A stretch of 64,000 nt of DNA, taken from positions 248,001 through 312,000 of the forward strand of contig CAWDBD010000028.1 of assembly GCA_963800395.1 (NCBI GenBank). The letters are read 5' to 3'. This document shows positions 18,154 through 27,251 of the stretch, one piece after another; within the stretch, counting starts at the first letter, position 1; each line of letters opens with the position of its first letter. The DNA comes from DASSBG01 sp963800395 (GTDB lineage: Bacteria; Pseudomonadota; Gammaproteobacteria; Xanthomonadales; Rhodanobacteraceae). The translations under genes and the position numbers were made by a program. Under the pieces are notes generated by a model. It was given only the letters and a program-made list of their open reading frames with translations. It ran no database searches and had not been told where the DNA came from.

Positions 18154-19959
18154 ATGATTCGCAAAGCCCTGTTCATCACTCTCGCTCTGAGCCTGACATT
18201 CGTCACAGCGTGCACTCAGCAAGCCGCGCCGGAATCGGGCGCATCCACCCCGGCAGGCAAAACGGAGACGACGGCCACAGCCTCGCAGAGGGCGGCCTTC
18301 GAGTCTGCCGTTAATGACTTCATCACGGGCAGCTTCCAGCACAATCCGGTATTTGCAGCCAATTCGGGCAAGCATGAATTCGACGGGCAACTGCCCGACT
18401 ACAGTCCGGCCGGGCTGAAGGAAACGGCCGACTGGCTGCATGCACAACGGCAGAAATTTGCCGACTTCAGCGACAATAGTCTGGATGCGAGAACCCGTTT
18501 CCAGCGCGACTATGTCGTGTCGGTGATCAATGGGCAACTGTTCTGGCTGGAAGATTCGGGGTTCCCCTACAGCAATCCCGCGTTCTATACCGGAGAGCTG
18601 TCACCGAGCATGTACCTGACCCGACCCTATGCGCCGTTGCCACAACGCATGGCTGCTTTCGTCAAATATCAGGAAGCCCTGCCCACGGCGATCGCGCAGA
18701 TCAGGGGCAACCTCCATTTGCCGCTGCCTGCTTCGTACATAACGCTGGGGACCAACAGTTTCGGCGGCTTCGCCAGCTTTTTCCGGAACGATGTTCCTGC
18801 CATCTTTGCCGATGTGAAAGACGAGGCGCTGCAAGCTCGCTTCAAGGCCAGCAATGCCGCAGCGGTCAAGGCGACCCAGGACATGTCCGACTGGTTCAAG
18901 GCACAAAAGCCCCATGCCACGCAGGACTTCGCGCTGGGGGCGAAGAAATTCAGGCAGATGCTGCGCATGACCGAAATGGTCGACATACCGCTGGAGAAGC
19001 TCAAGGCCATCGGCGAAGCCGATCTGGCGCGCAACCTGGCGGCTCTCAAGGACGCCTGCAACGAGTATGCGCCGGGCAAGACCTTGCGCCAGTGCGTCGA
19101 CAAGGAAGCGGCCGACAAGCCACAGGGTGGCGCAGTCGATGGCGCCCGCAAGCAACTGTCGGGTCTGCGTCAATTCATCATCGACAAGGACCTGGTGACC
19201 ATTCCCGGTGACGAACAGGCCAAGGTCGCCGAAGCGCCACCGTTCAACCGCTGGAATTTCGCCTACATCGAAATCCCCGGCGCGTACGAAAAGAACCTGC
19301 CCTCGGTCTACTACATTGCCCCGCCGGACACGAACTGGCCCAAGGCGGTACAGGATGCCTACGTACCCGGCAGGACCAACCTGCTATTCGTGTCGTCGCA
19401 CGAAGTGTGGCCGGGGCACTTCCTGCAGTTCCTGCACTCCAACCGTTCGGACTGGAAGTTCGGCCAGCTGTTCGTGGGCTACGCCTTTGCCGAAGGCTGG
19501 GCGCACTACGCCGAGGAAATGATGTTCGATGCCGGGGTCGACGGCGCCACGCCGGAAGTCCACATTGGCCAGCTCAGCAACGCATTGCTGCGCAACGTGC
19601 GCTACCTCTCGGCGATCGGGCTGCATACCGGCAGCATGACCATGGCGCAGTCCGAGCAGATGTTTCTGGACAAGGGTTTCCAGGATCCGGGCAATGCCGG
19701 ACAGCAGGCCGCGCGCGGCACCTACGACCCGGCTTATCTCAACTACACCATGGGCAAGCTGATGATCATGCAGCTGCGCGAAGACTGGACCAACAGCCAT
19801 GGCGGTCGTGAGGGCTGGAAGGCCTTCCATGACCAGTTTCTCAGCTACGGCGGCCCGCCCATTCCCCTGGTTCGGGCACAGATGCTGGGTGGCAAGCCGG
19901 TGGCAAAACTGTGGACAGCGGAGAGCCAGTCGGCCGGCGCTGTCCCAAGCTCACGCTAG
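18154..19959 (+). CDS. DUF885 family lipoprotein (putative metallopeptidase)
   Basis: A 601-aa predicted lipoprotein: signal peptide with a lipobox ending VTAC, then a low-complexity linker rich in Ala/Ser/Thr, then a DUF885 domain. The hallmark HEVWPGHFLQF (HExxxGH) near residue 419 and the downstream FAEGWAHYAEEMM (a third ligand Glu region) are intact, matching a gluzincin-like zinc site described for this family. ATG 18154 has GGAG nine bases upstream. Full family length. The physiological substrate is not known. A near-perfect inverted repeat overlaps its stop codon. Confidence 0.9.
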   Translation: MIRKALFITLALSLTFVTACTQQAAPESGASTPAGKTETTATASQRAAFESAVNDFITGSFQHNPVFAANSGKHEFDGQLPDYSPAGLKETADWLHAQRQKFADFSDNSLDARTRFQRDYVVSVINGQLFWLEDSGFPYSNPAFYTGELSPSMYLTRPYAPLPQRMAAFVKYQEALPTAIAQIRGNLHLPLPASYITLGTNSFGGFASFFRNDVPAIFADVKDEALQARFKASNAAAVKATQDMSDWFKAQKPHATQDFALGAKKFRQMLRMTEMVDIPLEKLKAIGEADLARNLAALKDACNEYAPGKTLRQCVDKEAADKPQGGAVDGARKQLSGLRQFIIDKDLVTIPGDEQAKVAEAPPFNRWNFAYIEIPGAYEKNLPSVYYIAPPDTNWPKAVQDAYVPGRTNLLFVSSHEVWPGHFLQFLHSNRSDWKFGQLFVGYAFAEGWAHYAEEMMFDAGVDGATPEVHIGQLSNALLRNVRYLSAIGLHTGSMTMAQSEQMFLDKGFQDPGNAGQQAARGTYDPAYLNYTMGKLMIMQLREDWTNSHGGREGWKAFHDQFLSYGGPPIPLVRAQMLGGKPVAKLWTAESQSAGAVPSSR

Positions 19960-19971
19960 CGCGAGCTGGGG
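19944..19971. terminator. inverted repeat over the DUF885 stop codon
   Basis: CCCAAGCTCACGC / TAGCGCGAGCTGGGG: nearly symmetric over 28 bases around the TAG of the DUF885 gene, with GCTAGC at its centre. It could fold as a stem and end the transcript. There is no U-run, so the function is uncertain. Confidence 0.4.
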
Positions 19972-20079
19972 TGATGGCATCTGGGAAATCGACGGATATC
20001 CGGAAATGCCGAGAGCATCTGGTTCAGGCGCCGGGATCTGCCTGGCAGAGATCGACAAGCTGAAAAGTCCGAAAATACG

Positions 20080-20430
20080 TCATCTTTGCCGTTTCCATCT
20101 CTGCGCTTCACACTGGAAGTTGTAACAGATGTAGGTGTTGGAGTCGACGGTATCGAAGTGCAAGCTGGTCGAACGTGCATTGAGGCGCCGCGCGCTTTCA
20201 CGGTCGGCCTTGGCCTCATTCGATCCAATCTGATCGTTGTTGTCCACGTAGACAAACATACTGTGGAGCCTGGGGTGCGATGTGCCGACCTTCACTGGCG
20301 AGGCTTTGTTTGTCGGGACGCTTGCGGTGCTTGCGGCTGCAGGCTTGCTCTGGTCTGTCGGCTCCGTCTGCGCTGATGACAGCAGCGGAAACATCAGAGA
20401 TAGCGCGATAAGACATTTGCAGAACATCAC
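20080..20430 (-). CDS. small exported protein of unknown function
   Basis: A 116-aa protein with a signal peptide (MMFCKCLIALSLMFPLLSSA). The mature part has a polar, alanine/serine/proline-rich linker, then HSMFVYVDNNDQIGSNEAKADRE, and a C-terminal segment with two cysteines (YICYNFQC) that may form a disulfide. I recognise no family. It is the third gene of a minus-strand run after the M14 peptidase and ghrA, 102 bases downstream of ghrA, so co-transcription is possible. ATG 20427 is an alternative start. Confidence 0.6.
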   Translation of the reverse strand: MMFCKCLIALSLMFPLLSSAQTEPTDQSKPAAASTASVPTNKASPVKVGTSHPRLHSMFVYVDNNDQIGSNEAKADRESARRLNARSTSLHFDTVDSNTYICYNFQCEAQRWKRQR

Positions 20431-20532
20431 TAATGCACCTTTGTTTGCCTTGGCACTACCACGGATTCAGCGTAGCAGCTCTGCATCGCGGTGACAAAAA
20501 CAGGTCCCGGCCAGGGGCAATGGGCCGCTGAT

Positions 20533-21462
20533 TCAGTAACCCCGCTGGCGATCCACCCGGCCAGTGATCGATTCACCCTGCTCCATTTGGCGGATTTTCT
20601 GTGCAACTTGATGGCAGGCAAGCTCATGCGGGGTCAATGCCGCGACATGCGGCGTGACGTGTACGCCAGGATGCGACCAGTAGGGATGATCTGGCGGCAG
20701 CGGTTCGTGTTGAAAGACATCGAGCCAGGCCGTCCCGATCCTGCCGGAATCAAGAGCCTCCAGCAGCGCGGCATCATCGACCAGCGCACCACGTGAAAGA
20801 TTGACCAACGCTGCACCCGAAGGCAATTTCGCCAGATTCGCCGGCCCGATAAGGCCCGCCGTCTCAGGCGTGAGCGGCAGCAGCAGCAACAGTAATTCGC
20901 TGAACGCCAGGACCGCATCCAGCCCGTCTGGCCCATATTCGCAGCGTACTCCCGGCAATGACCTGGGCGAGCGGCTCCATCCCGATACACAGAACCCGAA
21001 GTCGGCCAGAGCGCGCGCCACTGCGCCACCCAGCACACCCAGGCCGAGCACACCAACGCAGAAATCGGCTCGGGCGCGCATGGCCTCCGGCAACCATTTC
21101 CGCTGTGCCTGTGCATCCTCATAGTGCGGAATCTGTCGAAACTGGCGCAAGGCGGCATGCAGGACATACTCCTCCATCTGCGCAGCCATGCCCACATCTT
21201 CCATGCGCACCAGCGGAACATCGCGCGGCAGGGATGGCATGGCCAGCAGGCCATCCACCCCCGCACCCAGGGAGAACAATGCCTTGAGATCAGGCTGCTG
21301 CCTGAACACCTCCGGCGGAGGCTTCCAGATCACGGCGTAGTCGCATTCGGGACTGTCCAGGCCAGCGTACACCCTGGCCTCGGGCAGACACCCGGACAGT
21401 GCCTCACGCCAGGCTTCCTGCTCCTTGGCCGTGCAAACGAGAACCTTCAGACTGTCGCTCAT
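20533..21462 (-). CDS. ghrA: glyoxylate/hydroxypyruvate reductase A
   Basis: A 309-aa NAD(P)-dependent D-2-hydroxyacid dehydrogenase of the GhrA branch, reducing glyoxylate and hydroxypyruvate. It has the GhrA-type N-terminus with FSLGAGVDGLL, the Rossmann motif VGVLGLGVLGGAVA, NLSRGALVDDAALL with the substrate Arg, DVFQHEPLPPDHPYW and TPHVAALT carrying the catalytic His. The length is typical of the short GhrA subfamily. It begins 31 bases after the M14 peptidase on the same strand, so the two are probably one operon. Confidence 0.92.
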   Translation of the reverse strand: MSDSLKVLVCTAKEQEAWREALSGCLPEARVYAGLDSPECDYAVIWKPPPEVFRQQPDLKALFSLGAGVDGLLAMPSLPRDVPLVRMEDVGMAAQMEEYVLHAALRQFRQIPHYEDAQAQRKWLPEAMRARADFCVGVLGLGVLGGAVARALADFGFCVSGWSRSPRSLPGVRCEYGPDGLDAVLAFSELLLLLLPLTPETAGLIGPANLAKLPSGAALVNLSRGALVDDAALLEALDSGRIGTAWLDVFQHEPLPPDHPYWSHPGVHVTPHVAALTPHELACHQVAQKIRQMEQGESITGRVDRQRGY

Positions 21463-21493
21463 GCTTGCGGCCTTCAGGCGGCATCAGTGTTTT

Positions 21494-22420
21494 TCATTCT
21501 GCCGGCTTGTGTGCCAGAGCAAAATCGATCGCTGCGCGCACGGCTGCGACCTGTGCAGCATTGCATTGTTCCGGTGTGGCGTGAGGACTATCGGGGTAGA
21601 CCTCGGTAGTGGTCGTGTAAGTGGCCCCGGTACTACCGGCACAAAGGCCTTGTGACGCGTAGGCATACTGGATCACCCCCGGAGCAACCATGGGTGAACC
21701 GATGATTTCACCCTTGGCGTCGGCCGGCGCGATATGGGTAACCGCCGCCACCGCATCAATGACCGCCCGTTGAAATGCGGGCTGCGCATTGCCGCTATCG
21801 GCACACAGATAAAAGCCATCCGGAACCTCGCCCGGTTCGAACGGCAGGCCATCGCGTGCGGCCAGCGCGGGGCGGAATTCGTTCTCGTCGCTGTCGGTAG
21901 TTTCGTGCAGATCGATGTGCAGCAAGATCCGGTCATGGAAAGGCTTGATCATCTCCATGAGCGCCGCTGATTCCGGTGTCGGATCATTGGCATGGAACGA
22001 TCGATTGGGATCACGCGCATGCGCGTTCCAGCGCTGTACCCTCTCGTATCCCCATGGGCTTACGCACGGTGCCACCAGCATATTGGCATGCCCGCTGTAG
22101 TCCTCCGCGTGGTGTTCGGCAAACGCCAGCGCACCCATCACGCCACTGGTTTCGTAGCCGTGCACCCCACCCGTCACCAGCACGCACGGCAGGGCGTCCT
22201 CCCAGACGCGATTGCGTATCACGCACAGTGGATAGCTGTCGGGGGCATATTCAATCTGCCCGTACTGGCGCACTTCGAAACGCTCGCGCAGACCCTCGAT
22301 GCGGCCCATCACGTCCTGCGCATAGCTGCGTTTGCGCCGCTGTTGTGCCAGCCATCTCGACATTTCAGCCTCGCCCCAGGCCACCCCGGGCGTGCCAATC
22401 GGATAGTTTGCAGTTGCCAT
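21494..22420 (-). CDS. M14 family metallocarboxypeptidase / succinylglutamate desuccinylase-like
   Basis: A 308-aa cytoplasmic zinc peptidase of the M14 clan. The metal site is TGGVHGYETSG (HxxE) with the third ligand in LLHIDLHETTD. NRSFHANDP is the substrate-Arg region, and TTTEVYPDSP near the C-terminus holds the likely catalytic Glu. There is no signal peptide. The short single domain is like enzymes that trim single amino acids or act on acyl-amino acids; the substrate is unknown. It is upstream of ghrA in the same run. Confidence 0.85.
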   Translation of the reverse strand: MATANYPIGTPGVAWGEAEMSRWLAQQRRKRSYAQDVMGRIEGLRERFEVRQYGQIEYAPDSYPLCVIRNRVWEDALPCVLVTGGVHGYETSGVMGALAFAEHHAEDYSGHANMLVAPCVSPWGYERVQRWNAHARDPNRSFHANDPTPESAALMEMIKPFHDRILLHIDLHETTDSDENEFRPALAARDGLPFEPGEVPDGFYLCADSGNAQPAFQRAVIDAVAAVTHIAPADAKGEIIGSPMVAPGVIQYAYASQGLCAGSTGATYTTTTEVYPDSPHATPEQCNAAQVAAVRAAIDFALAHKPAE

Positions 22421-22481
22421 GCAAGATGCCGTTGTTACCGTCAGAACGACTACTTTAACACTGCCTTTTCATGTCCATCGA

Positions 22482-23327
22482 CTACGGCCTCACATAGTCA
22501 AGCTCATAGGTACGCGACATCCTGCAGGTCATGCCGCTTTGCGCAACCGTGGATTTCAGATTGCCCGTAATGCGTTTCGGATTTTCCACATTCCAGCGGA
22601 ACTTGATGGTCATGGGGATGCCGTCACGCTCGCCACCCACGGTGCCCACATAGCTGCAGTCGCTCTGTCGGTGCATGTCCATGTCGGCTTCATCTTCGCT
22701 CATTCCCGCAGCATGCACGGTAGCGCAGCCGCTGCGGGCTTCCAATGTGCCTAGTTCGGTGCTGGCCGTCAGCGGCATGGTTATGGACATCGCCCCGGTG
22801 CAGGCCATGCTGCCGGTATGGTTGACGACGTTCCAGTGTCCTTCCCGCGGACAAGTGCAGGCCTGTCCAAGGCCACGCTGAGGTACGCTGGTGACCTTCT
22901 CGCCACGATCCACTCGAAGGCCAAGCTGAAACACGCATGTGACCTTCTCGCCACGATCCACTTCGAAGGTCGCGGTCCTTGTTGCCAGGTCGCCATGACT
23001 GCGCTGCTGATTGCCGGCCCGATCATCACATGTGATCGCCGTGAGGCGATAACCTTGCTGGCGCAGAGTTGCTCCCAGCGATTGCAGCACGGACCGATGC
23101 TGGCCAGGCGCAACAACGGCCCGCAGTGCTCCGTCTCCACTGGAGCCCAGACTTGTCTGGCCCGCAGGCGTTCCCGTGAAACGGACAGTCCCCGAGGTTG
23201 CCACCGGCTGGGTTTCGACGCGCACCACCAGGGTGGCATCAGCGGCAGCGCGAGCTGGCAGACTTGCTGCAGATATCAGCAGTGCGAAGGTCCCCAGTAC
23301 GAGGCCATGGAAGGTGCTTGCGTTCAT
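22482..23327 (-). CDS. exported protein of unknown function with a short tandem duplication
   Basis: A 281-aa exported protein; ATG 23327 has GGAGA upstream and the signal peptide ends near ARA-AAD. The first half looks like a prealbumin/SpaA-type beta module (VRFTGTPAG, GYRLTAITCDD, TATFEVDRGEKVTCVF). The VDRGEKVT octapeptide is then repeated 16 residues later with a degraded tail. The second half is cysteine-rich (TCPREGHWNV, SMACTGAMSITM, GCATVHAAGM, TCRMSRTYELDY), with about ten cysteines in all, probably disulfide-bonded. I recognise no enzyme motif. A surface or periplasmic binding role is possible. Confidence 0.72.
   Translation of the reverse strand: MNASTFHGLVLGTFALLISAASLPARAAADATLVVRVETQPVATSGTVRFTGTPAGQTSLGSSGDGALRAVVAPGQHRSVLQSLGATLRQQGYRLTAITCDDRAGNQQRSHGDLATRTATFEVDRGEKVTCVFQLGLRVDRGEKVTSVPQRGLGQACTCPREGHWNVVNHTGSMACTGAMSITMPLTASTELGTLEARSGCATVHAAGMSEDEADMDMHRQSDCSYVGTVGGERDGIPMTIKFRWNVENPKRITGNLKSTVAQSGMTCRMSRTYELDYVRP
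22891..22961 (-). repeat. 23-bp direct repeat, period 48, inside the exported-protein gene
   Basis: GTGACCTTCTCGCCACGATC plus CAC occurs at 22891-22913 and again at 22939-22961, exactly 48 bases apart. In the protein this duplicates VDRGEKVT in frame (16-residue period). The first copy fits the family-like strand FEVDRGEKVTCVF, and the second appears to be the insertion. Confidence 0.85.
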
Positions 23328-23591
23328 GCGGCGTCTCCAGTGACGGCAAATCGGAATTGCATCATGGCCGATGCGACACATCAGCAGCGACCCGCTCCAT
23401 ATATATACGGCGCACGGGGCACAAAGCGGTCATGCGGTAGTTGGAATGAACAAGAGGCTTGCTGAGCTCGCCGTCGCCGGCTGTCTGCGCCGAGCCGAGG
23501 GGCCCGGACCTCATCCTTAAAATCCGGGCGACCGGTCGCGCCTCTTTTCGAAGCGCACGAAGCGACTCGGCGCAAGCGCCACCCCTGCCCT

Positions 23592-24677
23592 TTACTTGTT
23601 TGCCAGGCTTGCGAATGAGGCAAGCGCCGCGACCGCCTGCTCGATTGGGTACTGATCGGAGGCGGGACCAATCTGGATTTCCGCCATGGCATGCCCGTCC
23701 AGGGGTGCTTCGCTGAAAGCATCGAACAGCCATGCCTTGTGTTCCGCAGCAAATCGGCGATGGGATTCGGCCAGTGCATCGGGGCGTCCGCGCAACCAGA
23801 CCTGGAATGCGTTGGTGTGCGGTGTCCCGGGATGGACGATCAGACCCGGAATCGCTGCAAGGCCCGCCGCCAGCGACCGCGCACGATCCACGAATTCGGA
23901 CATCCGCGGCCCCAGATGCTCGAGCCCGTCAAGGTTGGAGATCGCCTGCGGATAAGCGGTGACCAGGTCTCCTCCATAGCGGGTCTTCCAGACCTTCAGT
24001 GATTCGACAAAGGCCCGCGACCCGGCCACCATGGCACCACCAAGTCCGCCCAGCCCCTTGTAATAGGAAACATACACAGAGTCGGCAAGCGCAGCCAGCT
24101 CTGCTTCGGATACGGCATAGCCGGCGGCCGATTCCCACAGGCGTGCTCCATCGAAATGCAGCGGAATCGATCGTGCCCGGCACCACGCGGAAATGGCTCG
24201 CAAGTCATCGATGTCGGGTAGCAGAAACCCGGCCCGACGCAAGGGCAGCTCGACAACCACCGCCGCGACCGGACTGGTCACGCTTTCCAGCATTCGTGCA
24301 GTGAAGGGGGTATATCGTCCCAGACGAATGGCATTCAGCCCACCCGCGTGTTCAAGCGCACCACTCTCATCCACGTCCATGTGGCTCAAGGGGTGAATCA
24401 CGACATTGCGACAGCCCCGCATCTCGGCATAGGCACGCAGGACGCAAAGCTGTGCCATCACGCCCTTGATGAAAAAAAGACCGGCGTCCTTCTTCAGGCG
24501 TTCCCTGGTGACCTGCTCCAGCCTCGCCACGGCCCCGCCTTCGCCATAGGTGTCGATGGCGTCCTCGGCCTGCTCGAGCTGCGCAAGTTTCTGCAGCGTT
24601 TCCGCAGCCGGCGGCGGCAGCGGGCGCGAGAGAACGAATCGGCAGGCGCGCTTGATATCCTGGTCTTCGGAGCTCAT
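23592..24677 (-). CDS. low-specificity L-threonine aldolase / beta-eliminating lyase family
   Basis: A 361-aa PLP enzyme of the PF01212 type, which cleaves L-threonine or allo-threonine to glycine and acetaldehyde. Features are the tetrapyrrole-side DTYGEGGAVARLE, the MAQLCVLRAYAE helix, HPLSHMDVDE, IPLHFDGARLWESAAG with the PLP Asp, and SVYVSYYKGLGGLGGAMV, whose Lys binds PLP. The sequence is a variant of the canonical aldolases (for example YYKGLGGLGG instead of SKGL), so the exact substrate is open. The open frame extends upstream to 24983, but that part is repeat DNA; ATG 24677 is the first start outside the repeat. The 288-bp element ends only 45 bases upstream and may supply or disturb its promoter. 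Confidence 0.86.
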   Translation of the reverse strand: MSSEDQDIKRACRFVLSRPLPPPAAETLQKLAQLEQAEDAIDTYGEGGAVARLEQVTRERLKKDAGLFFIKGVMAQLCVLRAYAEMRGCRNVVIHPLSHMDVDESGALEHAGGLNAIRLGRYTPFTARMLESVTSPVAAVVVELPLRRAGFLLPDIDDLRAISAWCRARSIPLHFDGARLWESAAGYAVSEAELAALADSVYVSYYKGLGGLGGAMVAGSRAFVESLKVWKTRYGGDLVTAYPQAISNLDGLEHLGPRMSEFVDRARSLAAGLAAIPGLIVHPGTPHTNAFQVWLRGRPDALAESHRRFAAEHKAWLFDAFSEAPLDGHAMAEIQIGPASDQYPIEQAVAALASFASLANK

Positions 24678-24721
24678 CAGTATTTCCGTCTGTGACTGGG
24701 GGAAGAGACCCGACAGTGTAA

Positions 24722-25009
24722 AGGACCCTCTGATTAACCCTGAGTAGGTGGCATGACGTCCAGAAAGTCCGCAGTTCGTGTCGCGCGGCGCCGTGCAGGC
24801 TGGGCTGCCTGGACAAGCCGCGCGGCGCGGGATGCGGGCTTTCTGGACGTCACCCAGGCGTTCAGAATCAACAAGTTGGGCCCAGGTTGTCTGTCCACAA
24901 TCCTGCGTTGCACTGACTTGACAGGCCACCAGCCTGCCTGCGCCAGTGCGCCTTGACTTGCGAACAGACACCATGGGTGACACCTGCTCAGGGTTAATCA
25001 GGGGGTCCT
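24722..25009. mobile_element. structured 288-bp repeat, MITE-like, copy 1
   Basis: Bounded by inverted ends AGGACCCTCTGATTAACCC... and ...GGGTTAATCAGGGGGTCCT (about 30 bp, few mismatches). Inside are two large hairpins. The first (about 24756-24854) pairs GACGTCCAGAAAGTCCGCA with TGCGGGCTTTCTGGACGTC. The second pairs GCGTTGCACTGACTTGACAGGC with a near complement around 24929-24950. There is no gene; the ORFs inside are by-products. A second, inverted copy lies at 51827-52116, about 97 % identical inside. No clear target duplication. A non-autonomous transposable element mobilised in trans is the best guess. Confidence 0.8.
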
Positions 25010-25293
25010 AAACGGCCTTGCGGCCCTGGCACTGCTTGCAAACGCTCACCGTCCGAGTCCGGGCTCATCCGGGAGGATGAGAAATCCGCCCATGCGTCAA
25101 ACCGGCCACACTTGTCGAGACAAGGCCGATCCGGGCCGTACCCTTGCAACGGTCACGGCACCGGGCACCACGGCATTCAAGCTGGATATGGATGCGCCCC
25201 TGAGGCAGACTGCTCATGCCGGTGGTCCGTCAGGAAAGGGTTTCCGTCAGGCAGAACGAGTCTGCCAATGCACGCAAACCCCGGGGAGCAGTG
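25010..25293. other. non-coding leader between repeat and CHASE2 gene
   Basis: About 284 bases without a recognisable gene. Together with the repeat and the aldolase promoter side it makes a 616-base gap (24678-25293). The open frames here overlap the CHASE2 reading frame's false extension and show no family resemblance. It probably carries the promoter of the 25294 gene. Confidence 0.4.
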
Positions 25294-27111
25294 ATGCTGC
25301 GAAGACTGTTGCAACGATCGCTATCGTGGCTCAATGCAGTCACAAGCCGCCTTGGCCATGCCTTCGTCGAAGGCTGGGGCCGGGTGGAAAAGGGTTACCG
25401 CCGGCCCAACGCACGGGTGGCGCTGCGACTCGGGTTCGTGTTCTATCCCCTGCTCACTGTCCTGGCACTTGGCTGGCTGGGCTGGGACTGGAGCCATGCG
25501 CGCAACCTGGCCGCCGTCGAAAATGCGGTGTTCGACCAGATGATTGCCTGGCGGCCCGTGGAACCCGTGCCTTCGGGACAGGTTGTCATCGTCGAGATTG
25601 ACCAGTGCTCCATCAATCATTTTCGAGCGCTCGGTGAAGGTGGCTGGCCATGGAGCCGGGCCCGTCATGCCGACCTGCTGGATGCACTGGACCGTGCCGG
25701 CGTGCGCGCGGTGGGTTACGACGTCCTGTTTGTCGACCCGTCGATGCAGGATCCGCAGTCGGACGCCATCCTTGATGCCATGGCCGCAGGCGCAGACGGG
25801 CGCTTCGTTTTCGCATCCACGCGACTGCATGCGGACTACGATAGCGACGCCACACTGCGTGCATCACAGGCGCCAGCAGCTTTTCCACTTGCCGCGAAGC
25901 CACAACGCGATCCGACCGTGGCGTTGATGCTTCCCTATGGCGAGGCCATGCGCCGCAATTCGGCATTGATCAATATCAGTCGTGGTGAGGATGGCGTGCT
26001 GCGCAATGTCCCCTTGCGCGAAAAGGTGGGCGATTGGGCCATTCCGTCACTGGCCCTGCGTCTGGTTGCAGGGCCGCACCCGGACAGGATGGCTCGCTAT
26101 CCCGCCAGCGTCCGCATCAACTGGCGAACGAAGACCCGCCTGCCCACCTTAAGCGCTGCCAACCTGCTTGAAGGCAAACGCATTTGTGGCGACCCGGCAG
26201 CCGCCCGCGTGCCGCTGAAGGGCCGGACTGTGCTCGTTGGCTACACTGCCGCAGGCCTGAACGACGCCAAGCCCACCCCGGTGGACCTGTCCATGCCCGG
26301 GGTAGCGGTGCACGCTGAAGCGGTGGAATCCCTGCTTGCCGACAGCGCCATCTGGTTGCCACCGGCCTGGTTCAAGTACCTTCTCGCGGCGCTGCTTGTG
26401 CTGTTGACCGGCTACGCCTATTTCCGCGGCGAACCGGCGTGGGAGCTTGACGACATCTTCCTGGCAAGCAATCTGGTTCTGCTCTTGATCGCCTTCATCG
26501 GCATCAGCTTTTTTTCCGTGTTTCTGGACATCTTTGCGGCCATGGGTTTCGTCGCCCTGTTCTTCGGCCTGTGCCGCTTCTACGCCACGACGCAACGCGG
26601 CTATGCCATCGGCAATGATGATTACCGACCCGCATTCAATCCGCGAAAACACCCCTGGCTGGCTTTGGCGCGGCTGCGCTTTGTGCCCGACAGCGGGATG
26701 AGCACGGATGCCCTGGATCGGCGCCAGCGCGAGTTCCGGCGGCGCCTGCGTCGTTTCATGTACGGCGGCACCGCGGCCGTGGCACTCGACTGCGTAGTCG
26801 AGTACGACACCTGGTTGTGGGAATCGATGGCCGACGTCACCGTGTTCATGTGGGGCGGCGTCGACCGCGACCAGGTCATCGCCACGGCGCACGCGGAGCT
26901 TGATGCCCTGCAGGCCTATCTGCTGCGGCAGGATGAGGTGCTCCCCGACGACGGCAGCGTTCGCGTGGCATGGGTGGTCAGCCATGTCGGCGATGACAAC
27001 GAGGCTGCACACAATGCCCGCACACGGATATGCCAGGCACTGGGTGAGGTGCTCGGCGCTGCGAGGGAGAGGCCACTTCGCGAGCACAACGCGTGGCGAG
27101 AGAAATCATGA
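25294..27111 (+). CDS. CHASE2-domain membrane protein without a recognised output domain
   Basis: A 605-aa membrane sensor. A membrane segment near residues 45-65 (FVFYPLLTVLALGWLGW) is followed by a long extracytoplasmic CHASE2 domain. Its hallmarks are VVIVEIDQCSINHFRALG, WPWSRARHADLLD, AVGYDVLFVDPS, ALINISRGEDGVLRNVPL and LKGRTVLVGYTAAGLND. Two to three membrane helices follow (about 360-450). The remaining 150 cytoplasmic residues (DDYRPAFNPRKHPWLALARL onward) match no kinase, cyclase or GGDEF domain I know. CHASE2 usually feeds such domains. The start is ATG 25294 with GGGGAG upstream; the longer frame to 25216 is unlikely. An SH3-M48 peptidase gene follows by 140 bases on the same strand. 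Confidence 0.87.
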   Translation: MLRRLLQRSLSWLNAVTSRLGHAFVEGWGRVEKGYRRPNARVALRLGFVFYPLLTVLALGWLGWDWSHARNLAAVENAVFDQMIAWRPVEPVPSGQVVIVEIDQCSINHFRALGEGGWPWSRARHADLLDALDRAGVRAVGYDVLFVDPSMQDPQSDAILDAMAAGADGRFVFASTRLHADYDSDATLRASQAPAAFPLAAKPQRDPTVALMLPYGEAMRRNSALINISRGEDGVLRNVPLREKVGDWAIPSLALRLVAGPHPDRMARYPASVRINWRTKTRLPTLSAANLLEGKRICGDPAAARVPLKGRTVLVGYTAAGLNDAKPTPVDLSMPGVAVHAEAVESLLADSAIWLPPAWFKYLLAALLVLLTGYAYFRGEPAWELDDIFLASNLVLLLIAFIGISFFSVFLDIFAAMGFVALFFGLCRFYATTQRGYAIGNDDYRPAFNPRKHPWLALARLRFVPDSGMSTDALDRRQREFRRRLRRFMYGGTAAVALDCVVEYDTWLWESMADVTVFMWGGVDRDQVIATAHAELDALQAYLLRQDEVLPDDGSVRVAWVVSHVGDDNEAAHNARTRICQALGEVLGAARERPLREHNAWREKS

Positions 27112-27251
27112 ATCGGCGATGCGTAAACCATGACTATCATGCTGATGCAGCAAGGTTACGCGTCCGTTTGACGCGTGCAGCAGCGTCTGTGAGATGTCTG
27201 ACGTATGATGAGTGTGCATCGCCAGCCAGGTCACCATGCCGGGGAGAAACC

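Noticed and set aside
22891..22961. Possible CRISPR-like spacing of a direct repeat
   Set aside because: Only two copies, inside a coding gene and in frame; it is a simple duplication.
24753..24956. Small ORF repeated in both copies of the structured repeat (also 51881-52084)
   Set aside because: It recurs only because the DNA recurs; the composition follows the hairpin arms, with no start signal, so I treat it as non-coding.
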